A program made the position numbers and the translations under genes. Positions 1-8,993 of a DNA stretch of 64,000 bases are shown piece by piece; within the stretch, counting starts at the first letter, position 1; each line of letters begins with the position of its first letter. Source of the DNA: Rosenbergiella nectarea (lineage in GTDB: Bacteria > Pseudomonadota > Gammaproteobacteria > Enterobacterales > Enterobacteriaceae); the NCBI RefSeq assembly GCF_900111105.1, contig NZ_FOGC01000011.1, positions 62,001 to 126,000 on the forward strand, in the 5' to 3' direction. The notes under the pieces were generated by a model, which was not told where the DNA came from, searched no databases, and was given only the letters and a program-made list of their open reading frames with translations.

Positions 1-69
1 TTCAGGAATACTCGCCTTACGGGCAGGGGCAACATTTGTTTTGTTAAGAATGCGTTCAATCCAGCTCAT
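1..69 (-). CDS. accD: Acetyl-CoA carboxylase carboxyltransferase subunit beta, N-terminus only
   Basis: The first 23 codons of a gene that runs off the left edge. The peptide opens MSWIERIL and ends RKASIPE, which matches the start of enterobacterial AccD just before its zinc-ribbon. AccD is the beta half of the carboxyltransferase that makes malonyl-CoA for fatty acid synthesis. A purine-rich ribosome site (AGAAAGG) lies upstream of the ATG at 69. The neighbour dedA, on the same strand, is the usual upstream partner of accD in E. coli, which supports the call despite the short length. Confidence 0.85.
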   Translation of the reverse strand, partial: MSWIERILNKTNVAPARKASIPE

Positions 70-214
70 TGAGGACCTTTCTGTTTGAACCTGGTTTTAC
101 CAGTCACTGTGTTTCTGCTGAATGATTACTCAACAGCCAATAAATAGCGCTCATTAAACCACAATCGCGAGGATCTGTGGATAAAAATATGGAGCAATTA
201 TACAGATATCAGCA

Positions 215-874
215 TTATGCTAAAGGGTCTGTATTATTCTTCTTTGCACGATGGCGGATCACTTCAATCACGCCAGGCAGAACCGAGACCACGATAATCA
301 CCACGATCAACAGGTTGATATTACTTTTCACCACCGGTAAATCACCAAAAATGGCACCGGCATAACTGAATAATACGACCCAGCACACGCCTCCAACCAG
401 ATTATAAAACCCGAATTGGCGATAACTCATTCGCCCCATCCCTGCAACAAAGGGGGCAAAAGTCCTAATGATTGGAACGAAGCGCGCTAGGATAATGGTT
501 TTACCCCCGTGCTTATCATAGAACTGGTGTGTTTTATCGAGATAGCTCTGACGAAAAATCCGTGAATTTGGCCGGCTAAACAGTTTTTCACCAAATAAAC
601 GCCCAATGGTGTAGTTCAGCGCATCACCCAGTACGGCAGCAATCACCAATAATCCCACCATCATATGCACATTTAACGCATTACTGGGTAACACGGCGAG
701 CGCACCTGCAATAAACAGCAGGGAGTCACCGGGTAAAAATGGCGTCACCACCAGCCCAGTCTCACAAAAAATAATGAGAAAAAGGATGGCGTAGACCCAT
801 AATCCGTAATGTGCGATCAGTGCCGTTAAATGAACATCTATATGCAATATAAAATCAATAATCATTGATAGCAT
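215..874 (-). CDS. dedA: DedA family inner-membrane protein
   Basis: 219 residues, the same length as E. coli DedA. DedA-family proteins are polytopic inner-membrane proteins linked to membrane potential and lipid (undecaprenyl-phosphate or phospholipid) flipping. The family landmarks are present: an acidic residue at E39, the PGD motif at 48-50, and the basic helix with R131 and R137 in [12 protein letters not shown]. Several hydrophobic segments follow. The ATG is preceded by AAGGAGTT. The gene sits 11 bp downstream of truA and upstream of accD, so it is likely part of a usg-truA-dedA transcript. Confidence 0.93.
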   Translation of the reverse strand: MLSMIIDFILHIDVHLTALIAHYGLWVYAILFLIIFCETGLVVTPFLPGDSLLFIAGALAVLPSNALNVHMMVGLLVIAAVLGDALNYTIGRLFGEKLFSRPNSRIFRQSYLDKTHQFYDKHGGKTIILARFVPIIRTFAPFVAGMGRMSYRQFGFYNLVGGVCWVVLFSYAGAIFGDLPVVKSNINLLIVVIIVVSVLPGVIEVIRHRAKKNNTDPLA

Positions 875-885
875 TGCATAACTCC

Positions 886-1710
886 TTATAAAGGAAAGTG
901 ATTTTCGTCTGCGAGGAATAGTGGTCCTAACGCAGGTGTGGGTAGTGCAAAATGTTCGGGATAGTCTACCGCCACAAGGTAAAGCCCTTCCGCTCTCGCC
1001 GTTGCCGCAGCTTTAGTACGATCCTTTAACGCCAACAGATCCGCAATCCACTTTTCAGGCTGGTTGCCCATCCCCACTTCCAGCAGACTGCCGACAATAT
1101 TCCGCACCATATGGTGGACAAAGGCGTTCGCTTTGATATCGATAATGACAAAACTGCCTTGGCGCACGACATGAATATGTGAAATATTGCGCCATGGCGT
1201 TCGCGATTGACACTGCACTGCCCGGAACGACGTAAAATCGTTCTCTCCCAGCAGGCTTTGTGCGGCCCGATGCATTTTTTCGGTATCTAAGGGATGATAA
1301 CAATGCGTGAGTCCCTTCCCTAAAATCGCTGGACGTAGGCGCTCATTATAGATCACATAGCGATAACGACGCGCAGTGGCGCTAAAACGTGCGTGAAATT
1401 CATCCGGCACCGCTTTAACCCAACGTACCGCAACATCGTCGGGTAAATTAGCATTTACCCCTAATGTCCACGCAGCATCCGCCCGTTTAGCTTGCGTTTC
1501 AAAATGGACGACTTGTCCCGTACCGTGTACCCCAGCATCCGTTCGCCCAGCACAAAACACATCAATCGGATGGTTGGCAACTTGGGTAAGGGCTTTTTCA
1601 AGCACCTGTTGGACACTGCGTACTTCGCGTTGGCGCTGCCAACCGTAATATCGGCTACCATCGTACTCAATCCCCAGTGCAATTTTGTACGGGGCTTCAG
1701 CTGTCGACAT
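886..1710 (-). CDS. truA: tRNA pseudouridine(38-40) synthase TruA
   Basis: 274 residues. TruA converts uridines 38, 39 and 40 in the anticodon arm of many tRNAs to pseudouridine. The catalytic motif GRTDAGVH is at residues 55-62, with the nucleophile Asp58. The conserved [13 protein letters not shown] entry is at the N-terminus and the late [10 protein letters not shown] motif is also visible. Its start codon overlaps the usg stop by one base (TAATG), indicating translational coupling in a pdxB-usg-truA-dedA operon, the same arrangement as in E. coli. Confidence 0.96.
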   Translation of the reverse strand: MSTAEAPYKIALGIEYDGSRYYGWQRQREVRSVQQVLEKALTQVANHPIDVFCAGRTDAGVHGTGQVVHFETQAKRADAAWTLGVNANLPDDVAVRWVKAVPDEFHARFSATARRYRYVIYNERLRPAILGKGLTHCYHPLDTEKMHRAAQSLLGENDFTSFRAVQCQSRTPWRNISHIHVVRQGSFVIIDIKANAFVHHMVRNIVGSLLEVGMGNQPEKWIADLLALKDRTKAAATARAEGLYLVAVDYPEHFALPTPALGPLFLADENHFPL

Positions 1711-2717
1711 TACAGATAATCCTCAATTAGGCGCTCTGCCGTTTTCACCGCCATTAAGGCCCCTCCGTAACGGACGTTATCCGCGACTGACCAAAACTGT
1801 AACCCTTCCGGCTGACCGTAATCTTGACGGATGGCACCAATATACAACTGGTCTTGGCCTGTACCTTCGCTTACGGGCGTTGGGAAGTCGTGTTCCTCAC
1901 TGACCGCCAAATCAGCTTGCCCAGTCAAGACTTGCTGTGCCTCGTCAACGTCCAGTGGACGCGCAGTAATCACACGAACACTTTGCGCATTGCCATAAAA
2001 CACCGGCGCTTGCAGCGAGGTCACACTCAATGAGAAACTTTCGTCTTGTAAAATTTTACGTACCTGATCCACGACCCGGCGTTCGGCCGCGACACTTCCT
2101 TGATCATCGATTGCCAGCGGCATCATATTGAAAGCTAGCTGACGACCGAAGTGATAACTTTCGGGCGGGATACCATTGAGTAAGCGTGCGCTTTCACCCG
2201 CTAATGCATCGACCGCGGCTTTACCTTGGGCAGAAACAGATAATAGTTCGGTAAGCTGGATAGATTGAACGCTTGCTGCCTCGTTGAGCGGTGCAATAGC
2301 ATTCATCAGTTGGCTCACTTGGCTATCGGCTACCGCAATAATATTACGGTTACGGTAATCGGCAAGGGTGCTGTCATTGACGCCAACCACCGCGAGGGGA
2401 ACATCGTGGGCTAGCGCAAATAAACCGCTGCTATCGATGACAATGCATCCTGCCTCAGCAGCGAGATCCGCATAGTCAGCACTCGCTTGTTGTCCCGCGA
2501 CAAAGAAGGCTAATTGGCTGTCGCTCCAGTCATGATTACGCGCAGCCTGAACAAGATAATTTTTCCCGGCAAAACGAATCGATTCACCCGCACCCTCTTC
2601 GCTGGCCAGCAGGGTGACGTCACCTACCGCAAACTGACGCTGTTCTAAACATTCAATTAATGCACGGCCAACGGCACCGGTCGCACCTAAAATAGCAATA
2701 TTCCAACCCTGGGACAT
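1710..2717 (-). CDS. usg: Aspartate-semialdehyde dehydrogenase-like protein Usg
   Basis: Matches Usg, a paralogue of aspartate-semialdehyde dehydrogenase whose own function is uncertain. The Rossmann motif GATGAVG is near the N-terminus. The Asd-type catalytic cysteine is not evident: the [11 protein letters not shown] stretch occupies the region where true Asd enzymes carry the active-site Cys, as in E. coli Usg. The ATG at 2717 (MSQGWNIA) is preferred over one four codons upstream, because it matches the family start; this gives 335 residues against 337 in E. coli. It overlaps truA by one base. Confidence 0.9.
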   Translation of the reverse strand: MSQGWNIAILGATGAVGRALIECLEQRQFAVGDVTLLASEEGAGESIRFAGKNYLVQAARNHDWSDSQLAFFVAGQQASADYADLAAEAGCIVIDSSGLFALAHDVPLAVVGVNDSTLADYRNRNIIAVADSQVSQLMNAIAPLNEAASVQSIQLTELLSVSAQGKAAVDALAGESARLLNGIPPESYHFGRQLAFNMMPLAIDDQGSVAAERRVVDQVRKILQDESFSLSVTSLQAPVFYGNAQSVRVITARPLDVDEAQQVLTGQADLAVSEEHDFPTPVSEGTGQDQLYIGAIRQDYGQPEGLQFWSVADNVRYGGALMAVKTAERLIEDYL

Positions 2718-2740
2718 GGGGTACTCCACACTAAATTAAC

Positions 2741-2761
2741 GGGATGAGTGATGCCCATCCC
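2741..2761 (-). other. Intercistronic hairpin between pdxB and usg
   Basis: A six-base inverted repeat (GGGATG / CATCCC) with a nine-base loop lies in the 58-bp gap between the pdxB stop and the usg start. There is no T-run after it, so it looks more like an RNA-processing or attenuation hairpin than a terminator. This is structural evidence only. Confidence 0.3.
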
Positions 2762-2775
2762 AACAACAACTGAGC

Positions 2776-3906
2776 CTAAGCACAGTACAAGGTATTGAAT
2801 CCGAGTTGACGAAGTCGCTCGGCCGTCGAGACATCCGAACAGCTAACGGTTAATGAAGACCATTCGCGGCGCTCTTGATACTGTTTTCTTAGCCGATCGA
2901 ATCCCCCTTCATCAGCGATATGCAACCTGAGCAACGCATCATCGCGGCGCACATCATACACCAGATGCGCTAAACGTTTTAGAAGTGACTGCGAAAACTC
3001 ACCTGTTACGTCAACAGCACTAATATCAGGCTGAGGTAATAGCTCACTCAGGGCGATGCTTTCTGGTTGTCCAATAAACGCGGTCCACGCTTCATAAAGC
3101 TGAGTTGTCCCACGAACTTTACCTTCTAAGGTATAGCCCGCAATATGGGCGGTAGCGATGTCGACCTGTGCCAGTAGTTGTTGGTCTAGATGGGGTTCTG
3201 GCTCCCAAACATCCAATACCACACTCAAATCATGACGTTCAGTCAGTACCTGCTTAAGGGCTTGATTATCGACCACCGCTCCCCGACAAGCATTGATCAG
3301 TACACAGCCTAAAGGTAATTTTTCTAACAGATCGCGATCAACACAGTGCCATGTTGGGTAGGCCCCCTGTTTAATTAGCGGTGTATGGAACGTCAGGATA
3401 TCGGCTTGCGTTGCGACACTTTCTAAGGAAAGGAAGTCTTCTTTTTCGCCACGATCTGCACGCGGGGGATCACATAATAAAACCTTCATCCCCAAGGCTT
3501 CACAACGCGCTTGAAGGCGACTCCCGACATTGCCGACACCGACGATACCAATGGTCTTATCACACAATGCATAGCCATCACGCTCAGCCAGCAGTAGCAA
3601 CGCGGACAGTACATATTCCACCACCGCAATGGCATTGCACCCGGGTGCGGCTGAAAAGGCAACACCTGCCGCCTCCAGATCCGCCAGTTCCACATGATCG
3701 GTTCCCGCCGTCGCCGACCCCACAAATGCCAGTGGCGTGTTAGCAACCAGCTGCGTAGTGACTGGCGTGACCGAACGCACCATCAGTGCTTGGGCATCCT
3801 GTAATTCGTCTACCGGCAGGGGCCGACCAGGGACGCGTACCACCTCTCCTTTACGACTGAATAACTCTTGCGCATAAGGCATATTTTCATCGACAACGAT
3901 TTTCAT
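2776..3906 (-). CDS. pdxB: Erythronate-4-phosphate dehydrogenase
   Basis: 376 residues (E. coli 378). PdxB oxidises 4-phospho-erythronate to 2-oxo-3-hydroxy-4-phosphobutanoate in the DXP-dependent route to pyridoxal phosphate. It belongs to the D-2-hydroxyacid dehydrogenase family: the NAD-binding [11 protein letters not shown] is at 120-130 and the catalytic triad Arg208 (NACRGA), Glu237 (WEPEPH) and His254 (AHIAGYT) is at the expected positions. The C-terminal dimerisation domain is complete. First gene of the leftward operon and divergent from flk. Confidence 0.96.
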   Translation of the reverse strand: MKIVVDENMPYAQELFSRKGEVVRVPGRPLPVDELQDAQALMVRSVTPVTTQLVANTPLAFVGSATAGTDHVELADLEAAGVAFSAAPGCNAIAVVEYVLSALLLLAERDGYALCDKTIGIVGVGNVGSRLQARCEALGMKVLLCDPPRADRGEKEDFLSLESVATQADILTFHTPLIKQGAYPTWHCVDRDLLEKLPLGCVLINACRGAVVDNQALKQVLTERHDLSVVLDVWEPEPHLDQQLLAQVDIATAHIAGYTLEGKVRGTTQLYEAWTAFIGQPESIALSELLPQPDISAVDVTGEFSQSLLKRLAHLVYDVRRDDALLRLHIADEGGFDRLRKQYQERREWSSLTVSCSDVSTAERLRQLGFNTLYCA

Positions 3907-4106
3907 GATTAGGCCTAGAAGGAAAAAAAGAAGCGTTAAGATATTCTGTCATATTCTTAGGCTGAAAACACCTGAGATCGATTCTCATCAACAGGACAAA
4001 TAATGCGGTGAAAAGCAGATTGCTGCTTGGGATTTTATTGGGGGGTTGCTATGATAGCCGGCTATTCTCCGGTCATCCGGTTCTAAGCTTTTGTAAGGAT
4101 GTTGCC

Positions 4107-5144
4107 ATGCAGCCACTTAGCGGCCCTCGCGGATTTACCGACGGACCCCACCGTCATGACTTAACCTCCCCGAATAGCCTAAAAGCTAAGCCGTTGCACA
4201 GTGAAGCGCTTACCTCCGCGCAACGCACTGCGTTAGAACGCATCATCGTTAAAATTTTGGCGATCAGTAGCCTCAAAGCACCCGCGCTGTGGGCAGGGAT
4301 CCGTCACCACGTGAATGTAAGTGGGGAGGCTGAACTGCTTTCGTCTCATTTTCCTGAGGCAGAAAAGTGGTTACAAGGTGTCCTCAAGCAAGAACAGAAT
4401 AACCATCTGGCGCGTCGTCAATTACAGCAGCTCACCGATTTACTTCCTCAAGGAAATAATCGGCAAGCCGTCAGCGAATATATTCGCCATCAATTTGGAC
4501 AAACGGTGTTGAGTGCCCTGACTCAGGCACAACTTCAGCAAGTATTAACTTGCCTGCAGCAAGGGCAGATATCCATCCCCCAACCCGTGCAGACCACCTC
4601 CACTGCGCGGAGTTTACTGCCTGCCGAACATTCGACGCTTAGCCAGCAAGTGGTTAAATTGTCAGTCGCCAACGGCGAGTCGCTGATCAGTGTCTGGGAA
4701 ACGCTGCACAGCTTAATCGGCATAAAGGACGGCGATCCTATCCCAGCTAAACATTACCCTTTATTAATCCAATATTTGCAGGCTCGCCAGCAGATAGTGG
4801 GACAACACAGCCTCTCACTGCCTCAGCTGTTACAAGGTTTGAAACACCCCGCTAGTGGCCAAGAACTGGAGCAAGCGGCAATGTACTGCCAACAACATTA
4901 CCAATTGGCCGTGGACGCCTCGTTATCACGAGTGCAAGCACAAGATCTCCTTAACGTGCTTTTTTGCCACCGTGCGGGTTTTGGCTGGCACCCGCCTCAT
5001 GGTGCATTAACCGCAGGTCCGATCCCGATTTATCATCCGGCACCACCACTTGCTGGGCAGACTGGGTTTTGGCCTCTCTCTCCACGGGTGACCGTAACGA
5101 TTATTGGGATAGTACTGCTCTTCCTATTGTTCGTCTGGCTATAA
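4107..5144 (+). CDS. flk: Flagellar biosynthesis regulator Flk-like protein
   Basis: About 345 residues. In Salmonella and E. coli, Flk (RflH) is a mostly cytoplasmic protein with one C-terminal membrane anchor; it prevents premature secretion of FlgM during hook assembly. The family blocks are clear: RTALERIIVKI, LWAGIRHHVNVSGE, GNNRQAVSEYIRHQFGQT and LLPAEHSTLSQQV. The C-terminus is a single hydrophobic helix. The ATG at 4107, preceded by TAAGGAT, is chosen over an in-frame ATG at 4008 because it matches the family start. Position next to pdxB is conserved. No flagellar genes are in this window, so the role here is inferred. Confidence 0.85.
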   Translation: MQPLSGPRGFTDGPHRHDLTSPNSLKAKPLHSEALTSAQRTALERIIVKILAISSLKAPALWAGIRHHVNVSGEAELLSSHFPEAEKWLQGVLKQEQNNHLARRQLQQLTDLLPQGNNRQAVSEYIRHQFGQTVLSALTQAQLQQVLTCLQQGQISIPQPVQTTSTARSLLPAEHSTLSQQVVKLSVANGESLISVWETLHSLIGIKDGDPIPAKHYPLLIQYLQARQQIVGQHSLSLPQLLQGLKHPASGQELEQAAMYCQQHYQLAVDASLSRVQAQDLLNVLFCHRAGFGWHPPHGALTAGPIPIYHPAPPLAGQTGFWPLSPRVTVTIIGIVLLFLLFVWL

Positions 5145-5145
5145 T

Positions 5146-5586
5146 CTAGCACCCACATTGCACTGTCTCTGCGGCAAGGGGCCAAGTGTCTGGCTCACTG
5201 CCTTCTATAATCGGGTGGCTATCTCGACGCCAAAAGTCTAAGCCGCCAATTAACTCCTTTACCTTAAATCCGGCTTGCGCGAGTTTAAACGCGCCCTTGG
5301 TTGAGCCGTTACATCCTATGCCATCGCAATAGGTGACGTAATTGGCCTGTTTCGATAACTGAGCCAAGGTCAGCGCAGTCATCTCGCGGTGCGGAAAGTT
5401 AATCGCGCCGGGAATATGGCCGAGGCGATAGTGTTCGGCGGAACGGACATCTAATACAATGCATTCTGCAGTATTACGCTGGCAGCTTTCTGCCAAGTCC
5501 CAAGCGTCAATATAATAAGCCAATTTAGCCGTTAAGTAGGCGGTGCTCTCAGCAGGGTCAGCGAAGTTAAACGTTAAGTCTGTCAT
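5146..5586 (-). CDS. Rhodanese-domain sulfurtransferase
   Basis: 146 residues forming a single rhodanese domain. The LDVRSAEHYRLGHIPGAINFP stretch is the typical first half. The active loop contains CNGSTKGA; two cysteines lie close together in YCDGIGCNGS, the second being the usual catalytic position. The ATG at 5586 has a strong AAGGAG ribosome site eight bases upstream. The gene is convergent with flk (one base apart) and divergent from a MocR-type regulator, a layout that suggests that regulator controls it. The physiological sulfur acceptor is unknown. Confidence 0.85.
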   Translation of the reverse strand: MTDLTFNFADPAESTAYLTAKLAYYIDAWDLAESCQRNTAECIVLDVRSAEHYRLGHIPGAINFPHREMTALTLAQLSKQANYVTYCDGIGCNGSTKGAFKLAQAGFKVKELIGGLDFWRRDSHPIIEGSEPDTWPLAAETVQCGC

Positions 5587-5671
5587 AATGAATCTCCTTG
5601 AATTGTCATAGCAGAATATCGCACTATAGCGGTTCGAATCAGACCCATTTCCGATAAAGAATAAGACCACT

Positions 5672-7111
5672 ATGTCGCAACGCTCTTCGATCTGGTTGTC
5701 CCTGACATTAGCTGAACGCGGGAATCGTGTCACACAGCTTTGCCGGGTGATAAGAACAGCAATTGAAAAGGGGCAGTTAAGCGCCGGAGAGCGTTTACCC
5801 TCTAGCCGCCAGTTAGCCAATGATTTACGCTGCTCACGCACCACTGTAGAGTCGGCTTATCAACGATTAACCACACAAGGCTATCTTACGCGCCTTCTCG
5901 GTCAAGGGAGTTTCGTGGCGCAACACGGCTTACCGACGACATCGCCACCTTACCACGGACTCCCCCCTACTTTATCTACCCGGGGACAAAAGCTGTTAGC
6001 TCAGCATCAGTGCCTCGATCCACGCACGATACAGCCATTCAGTGCCGGCGTTCCCGACGTTCAGGCCTTTCCATTGAAGCAGTGGGCGGATGTTACCCGT
6101 CAAGTTATGGCGACATTATCGCCTGAGCAGTTACTTTATGGTGACCCGCAGGGGATGGCTAACTGTCGTAAAGCCATCAGCCATTATTTAACGCTATCAC
6201 GCCAAGTCAATTGTACCCCTTCACAACTCATCATAATGAACAGCTCACAACAGGCTCTACAATTACTTGCCCATCTTTTATTGGAAGAAGGTGATACCGT
6301 TCTGACCGAGGCATTATGCTATCAGGGCGCGGTCAATGCCTTCCGTCAGGCGGGTGCGGTGCTCGCCCCACAGCCTATGGATACGGAGGGTGCGCTCCCC
6401 CCGACCCATACCGCTAAATTGGCGTATCTTACGCCAGGACACCACTATCCATTGGGTATGACGATGAGCAAACCCAGACGTCAGCAGTGGCTGGACTGGG
6501 CAACTCGACAACAAAGCTGGATTATTGAGGATGATTATGATGGTGAATATCATTATGGCAATGATTCACCGCCCTCCTTGCAGCGGCTCGACCGTACCCA
6601 AAAGGTTATCTACCTCGGGACATTTTCTAAAACGCTGTTTCCGGGGATCCGGCTTGCCTATATGGTCGTGCCCCCTTCTCTGGTTCTCCAGATCGTGAAC
6701 GCACGACAACGACTGGACAGTCATACCGCCGTATTATCACAAGCCGTGGTGGCGAGGTTTATTTCGGAAGGCTATTTTGCGAGTCACTTACGCTTGATGA
6801 AAAAACTCTATGCCGCCAGACGTCGTCTACTGATTGAATTACTGGAAAAGTGTCCCGAAGATACCTTGCGTTTATTTCCCTCTGAAGGCGGACTCCAACT
6901 GGCTGTCGAGTATCTTAAAGGAAGTACCTCAGCGATAACGGCCGCCGCGGGACGCAAAGGGTTGGTACTCACTGAGCTTGCGCCACTGTGCCTGACCTCT
7001 CCGCCCATCAATGGCTGGATACTCGGCTTCGCGGCGCTCACCCCACAGGCGATACGTCGGGCAGTTACGCTGTTGAACGAGGTGCTCCAGCATGCAGCAT
7101 CGTCAGACTGA
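5672..7111 (+). CDS. MocR/GabR-type transcriptional regulator (GntR wHTH plus aminotransferase domain)
   Basis: 479 residues. The N-terminal GntR-type winged helix is seen in GERLPSSRQLANDLRCSRTTVESAYQRL. A fold-type I aminotransferase domain follows, with the PLP-contact acidic motif IIEDDYDGEYHY and the Schiff-base lysine in TFSKTLFPG. Such regulators sense PLP or amino-compound adducts. It is divergent from the rhodanese gene, its probable target, and stands near pdxB, so a PLP-responsive role is plausible but unproven. Its last 50 bases are duplicated at 8942-8993, where an insertion separates it from yfcJ. Confidence 0.88.
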   Translation: MSQRSSIWLSLTLAERGNRVTQLCRVIRTAIEKGQLSAGERLPSSRQLANDLRCSRTTVESAYQRLTTQGYLTRLLGQGSFVAQHGLPTTSPPYHGLPPTLSTRGQKLLAQHQCLDPRTIQPFSAGVPDVQAFPLKQWADVTRQVMATLSPEQLLYGDPQGMANCRKAISHYLTLSRQVNCTPSQLIIMNSSQQALQLLAHLLLEEGDTVLTEALCYQGAVNAFRQAGAVLAPQPMDTEGALPPTHTAKLAYLTPGHHYPLGMTMSKPRRQQWLDWATRQQSWIIEDDYDGEYHYGNDSPPSLQRLDRTQKVIYLGTFSKTLFPGIRLAYMVVPPSLVLQIVNARQRLDSHTAVLSQAVVARFISEGYFASHLRLMKKLYAARRRLLIELLEKCPEDTLRLFPSEGGLQLAVEYLKGSTSAITAAAGRKGLVLTELAPLCLTSPPINGWILGFAALTPQAIRRAVTLLNEVLQHAASSD

Positions 7112-7112
7112 C
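7061..7112. repeat. Left copy of a perfect 52-bp direct repeat flanking an insertion
   Basis: Starts GCAGTTACGC and ends CAGACTGAC; it is identical to 8942-8993. It contains the last codons and TGA stop of the MocR gene. The flanking bases differ immediately outside both copies, so the ends are well defined. Confidence 0.95.
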
Positions 7113-8143
7113 CCTATTAGATCAGACGACTCGCCAAGCGTTATCTCCTCTGTAATAATTTTATGGAGCTCAGTAAATTACCGGATTAAGGCTCAGAAAT
7201 ATTTATCTTCCCCCCTCAACGTCAAGGCTGAAACGAAAAGAAACGAAAAAAATCGTATTATACTTGATTCCTATTAAGCAAAAGGATGAATACACATGCT
7301 GTAGCGTAAAAAAGGGAAACTAATATTGAGAGCCGGAGGTAATAACTTTAGGGCAAGTAGGGAGTATTCAAGAAAATTACACTGTTGATGGAAATTTTTA
7401 TCTTGTCAGAGAAACAATTCAGGGGCTACGATTGGAGGCTGTTGAAACAAACTATCTGGTGATAACTTCACTCGGGGAGTAAATTACTCTAAAAATTATA
7501 TTTCTTTAACTAAAATCCTTTTTTCCAAGGGTAGCGCAGTACTGATTAAAATAGAAATGAATCATTAAAAGAGACCGATAATAAATTTAAAGAAAACAGA
7601 GTTACTCAAGAAAAATCTCAATCTCGTGTTGAAAGAAGAGATCGCTAGCCTGCTCACGGAAAAATAAATACCTAAAGTTGCATGAGCTATGAAAGACAGC
7701 AACTAAAAAGAAATATTGGTTTGCTCTACTGGAGTCATTAAACTCTGGTGCATAAATGGCACGTCAATAGGGTGACCTAGTGAATGTATTAACTTAATAG
7801 ACGACTTTCTAACAGTACAGACTAATAACGGTTTAAAAAATTCTTTTTAGCGGTTGATAAAATATTAAAAGCCTCTAGCTTATGAACTAAACCTACCTAT
7901 TGGTTTTAGCAGAAAAGTATGCAGTGATAACCCCCCCTTACTCACTCGGAAAGGACGTTGCCTCTATTTCACCTTGCAGCACCATTGCTTGTACCGGAAA
8001 AATATAGAGTAAAATAGGTAAAAATAGATCTAGAAGATTGTCGCAACACACCCCGTGATTATTATCCATTCCCCTCGGGGGATGATTTTTATAATGTGCA
8101 CTTATCAAAAGTGTACTTGGAATGAAAAAAAGGAAAGGAATCA
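7113..8143. other. About 1 kb without an intact gene; relic reading frames
   Basis: No open frame of convincing length. Two degenerate plus-strand pieces read like protein: one of about 50 codons ending at the TAA near 7480 (contains GSIQENYTVDGNFYLVRET) and one at about 7590-7668 (contains LVLKEEIASLLTEK). They are out of frame with each other and surrounded by stops. I do not recognise the family. A short GC-rich hairpin (TTCCCC/GGGGGA region near 8070-8082) precedes the promoter area of the next gene. Confidence 0.5.
8096..8116 (+). promoter_or_regulatory. Inverted repeat upstream of the STM2901-like gene
   Basis: GTGCACTT and AAGTGTAC form an imperfect (7 of 8) inverted repeat with a five-base spacer, about 30 bp before the start codon at 8144. 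Its size and place fit an operator, but no regulator is identified. Confidence 0.3.
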
Positions 8144-8608
8144 ATGGATACGGTAGAAGAATTAAACGGTACATATTTCTATGCGGGAAGATCGAATCTC
8201 ACCGCCACTGAACTTTTATTCATGATCTTTTGTGAGAATACAGCAGGGCAATTCGGTATCGGCGTGGCGGATTTTGGTGCAATTATCGCTATTGTTTCAG
8301 AGAGAAATAACTTGAGCACACGAGGCAAATTAGCCAACACGACTAAAGGTACATCTTATGCGTCCAAAGGAGCGAGAGCTGTATTCGGGTAAACAAAATT
8401 TCCCTTTGGACTATCATTACCTACTTGGCTTGGCGGTTACACACCTTGGACAGCTCGTCGCGTTAGGGTTCATAACATTGCGCCCTTCGTTGGTCGTTCG
8501 ATTCCGTTGCTCGGTGTGATTATCCTTGCCTCTGATATCACTCAAATTACCTACAGAACCCTTCGAGACTATAACACCATAGCGAGAGGCAACGATAAAG
8601 TATGGTAG
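8144..8608 (+). pseudogene. STM2901-like protein interrupted by an in-frame stop
   Basis: A strong ribosome site (AAGGAAAGG) precedes ATG 8144. The frame reads 82 residues to a TAA at 8390-8392, then continues in the same frame through FPFGLSLPTWLGGY and a hydrophobic stretch (VGRSIPLLGVIILASDI) to TAG 8606-8608. Without the stop it would be a protein of about 154 residues. The family is known to me as small proteins next to DUF1493 genes in Salmonella and E. coli islands, with no established function. The true stop overlaps the DUF1493 start (ATGGTAG), showing the two were translationally coupled. A single-base sequencing or real nonsense change are both possible. Confidence 0.6.
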
Positions 8609-8931
8609 AAGAAAGTATTGAGCAAAGAATCTATGAACTTGTGCGCCCTTATGCTGGCACTTATCTATTCAACGTAAAGAAAGTTGAGCTAACGCCTGAC
8701 ACTGATTTAGATACAGATCTCAGTATTGACGAGCTTGAAGTCGAAGATCTGATGAATGACTTTTTTGAGAAGTTTGATGTCACACGGGGTAATTTCAAAC
8801 TTCAAACTTACTATCCTTATGAACCTTTCTTATGGAACCCATTCAAAAAAAGTCCTCCGATACCTGTGCCTGACTTCACTCTGCGCATGCTGATCGAATC
8901 AGCGAAAGCCGGACGGTGGTTATACGACTAA
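8602..8931 (+). CDS. DUF1493 family protein
   Basis: 109 residues, acidic, with the family features: a YELVRPY start, LTPDTDLDTDLSIDELEVEDLMNDFFEKF (a pattern reminiscent of acyl-carrier-like helices), a PIPVPDFT segment and the hallmark C-terminus MLIESAKAGRWLYD. Function of DUF1493 is not established; its pairing with an upstream hydrophobic STM2901-like protein and small-island context suggest a two-gene unit, possibly toxin/immunity, but that is inference. It overlaps the upstream gene by seven bases and is the last gene inside the 52-bp repeats. Confidence 0.75.
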   Translation: MVEESIEQRIYELVRPYAGTYLFNVKKVELTPDTDLDTDLSIDELEVEDLMNDFFEKFDVTRGNFKLQTYYPYEPFLWNPFKKSPPIPVPDFTLRMLIESAKAGRWLYD

Positions 8932-8941
8932 ACTTTTTCAA

Positions 8942-8993
8942 GCAGTTACGCTGTTGAACGAGGTGCTCCAGCATGCAGCATCGTCAGACTGAC
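8942..8993. repeat. Right copy of the perfect 52-bp direct repeat
   Basis: Identical to 7061-7112. On the minus strand it encodes the last codons of yfcJ (ending APRSTA and the TAA at 8946-8948), so the repeat is bifunctional: one strand ends the MocR gene, the other ends yfcJ. Confidence 0.95.

Larger units (their letters stand above)
7113..8941. mobile_element. 1.83-kb AT-rich insertion between 52-bp direct repeats
   Basis: DNA between the two 52-bp repeats. It is visibly richer in A+T than its neighbours and contains relic reading frames, an STM2901-like gene with an in-frame stop, and a DUF1493 gene. No transposase or integrase is inside. The MocR and yfcJ genes meet here tail to tail; the repeat contains both 3' ends, so the uninterrupted ancestor had the two genes overlapping by about 50 bp. 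The long repeat could be an attachment core, a target duplication or the trace of recombination; the sequence does not decide. Confidence 0.75.

Noticed and set aside
4008-4106. Longer flk start at ATG 4008
   Set aside because: The extra 33 residues are not part of the family and the ATG at 4107 has a good ribosome site.
7938-8174. 78-codon minus-strand hydrophobic ORF in the insertion
   Set aside because: Antisense to the leader of the STM2901-like gene, no ribosome site and low complexity.
8602-8931. DUF1493 protein as an acyl carrier protein
   Set aside because: The helical acidic pattern is suggestive, but no DSL phosphopantetheine motif is present.
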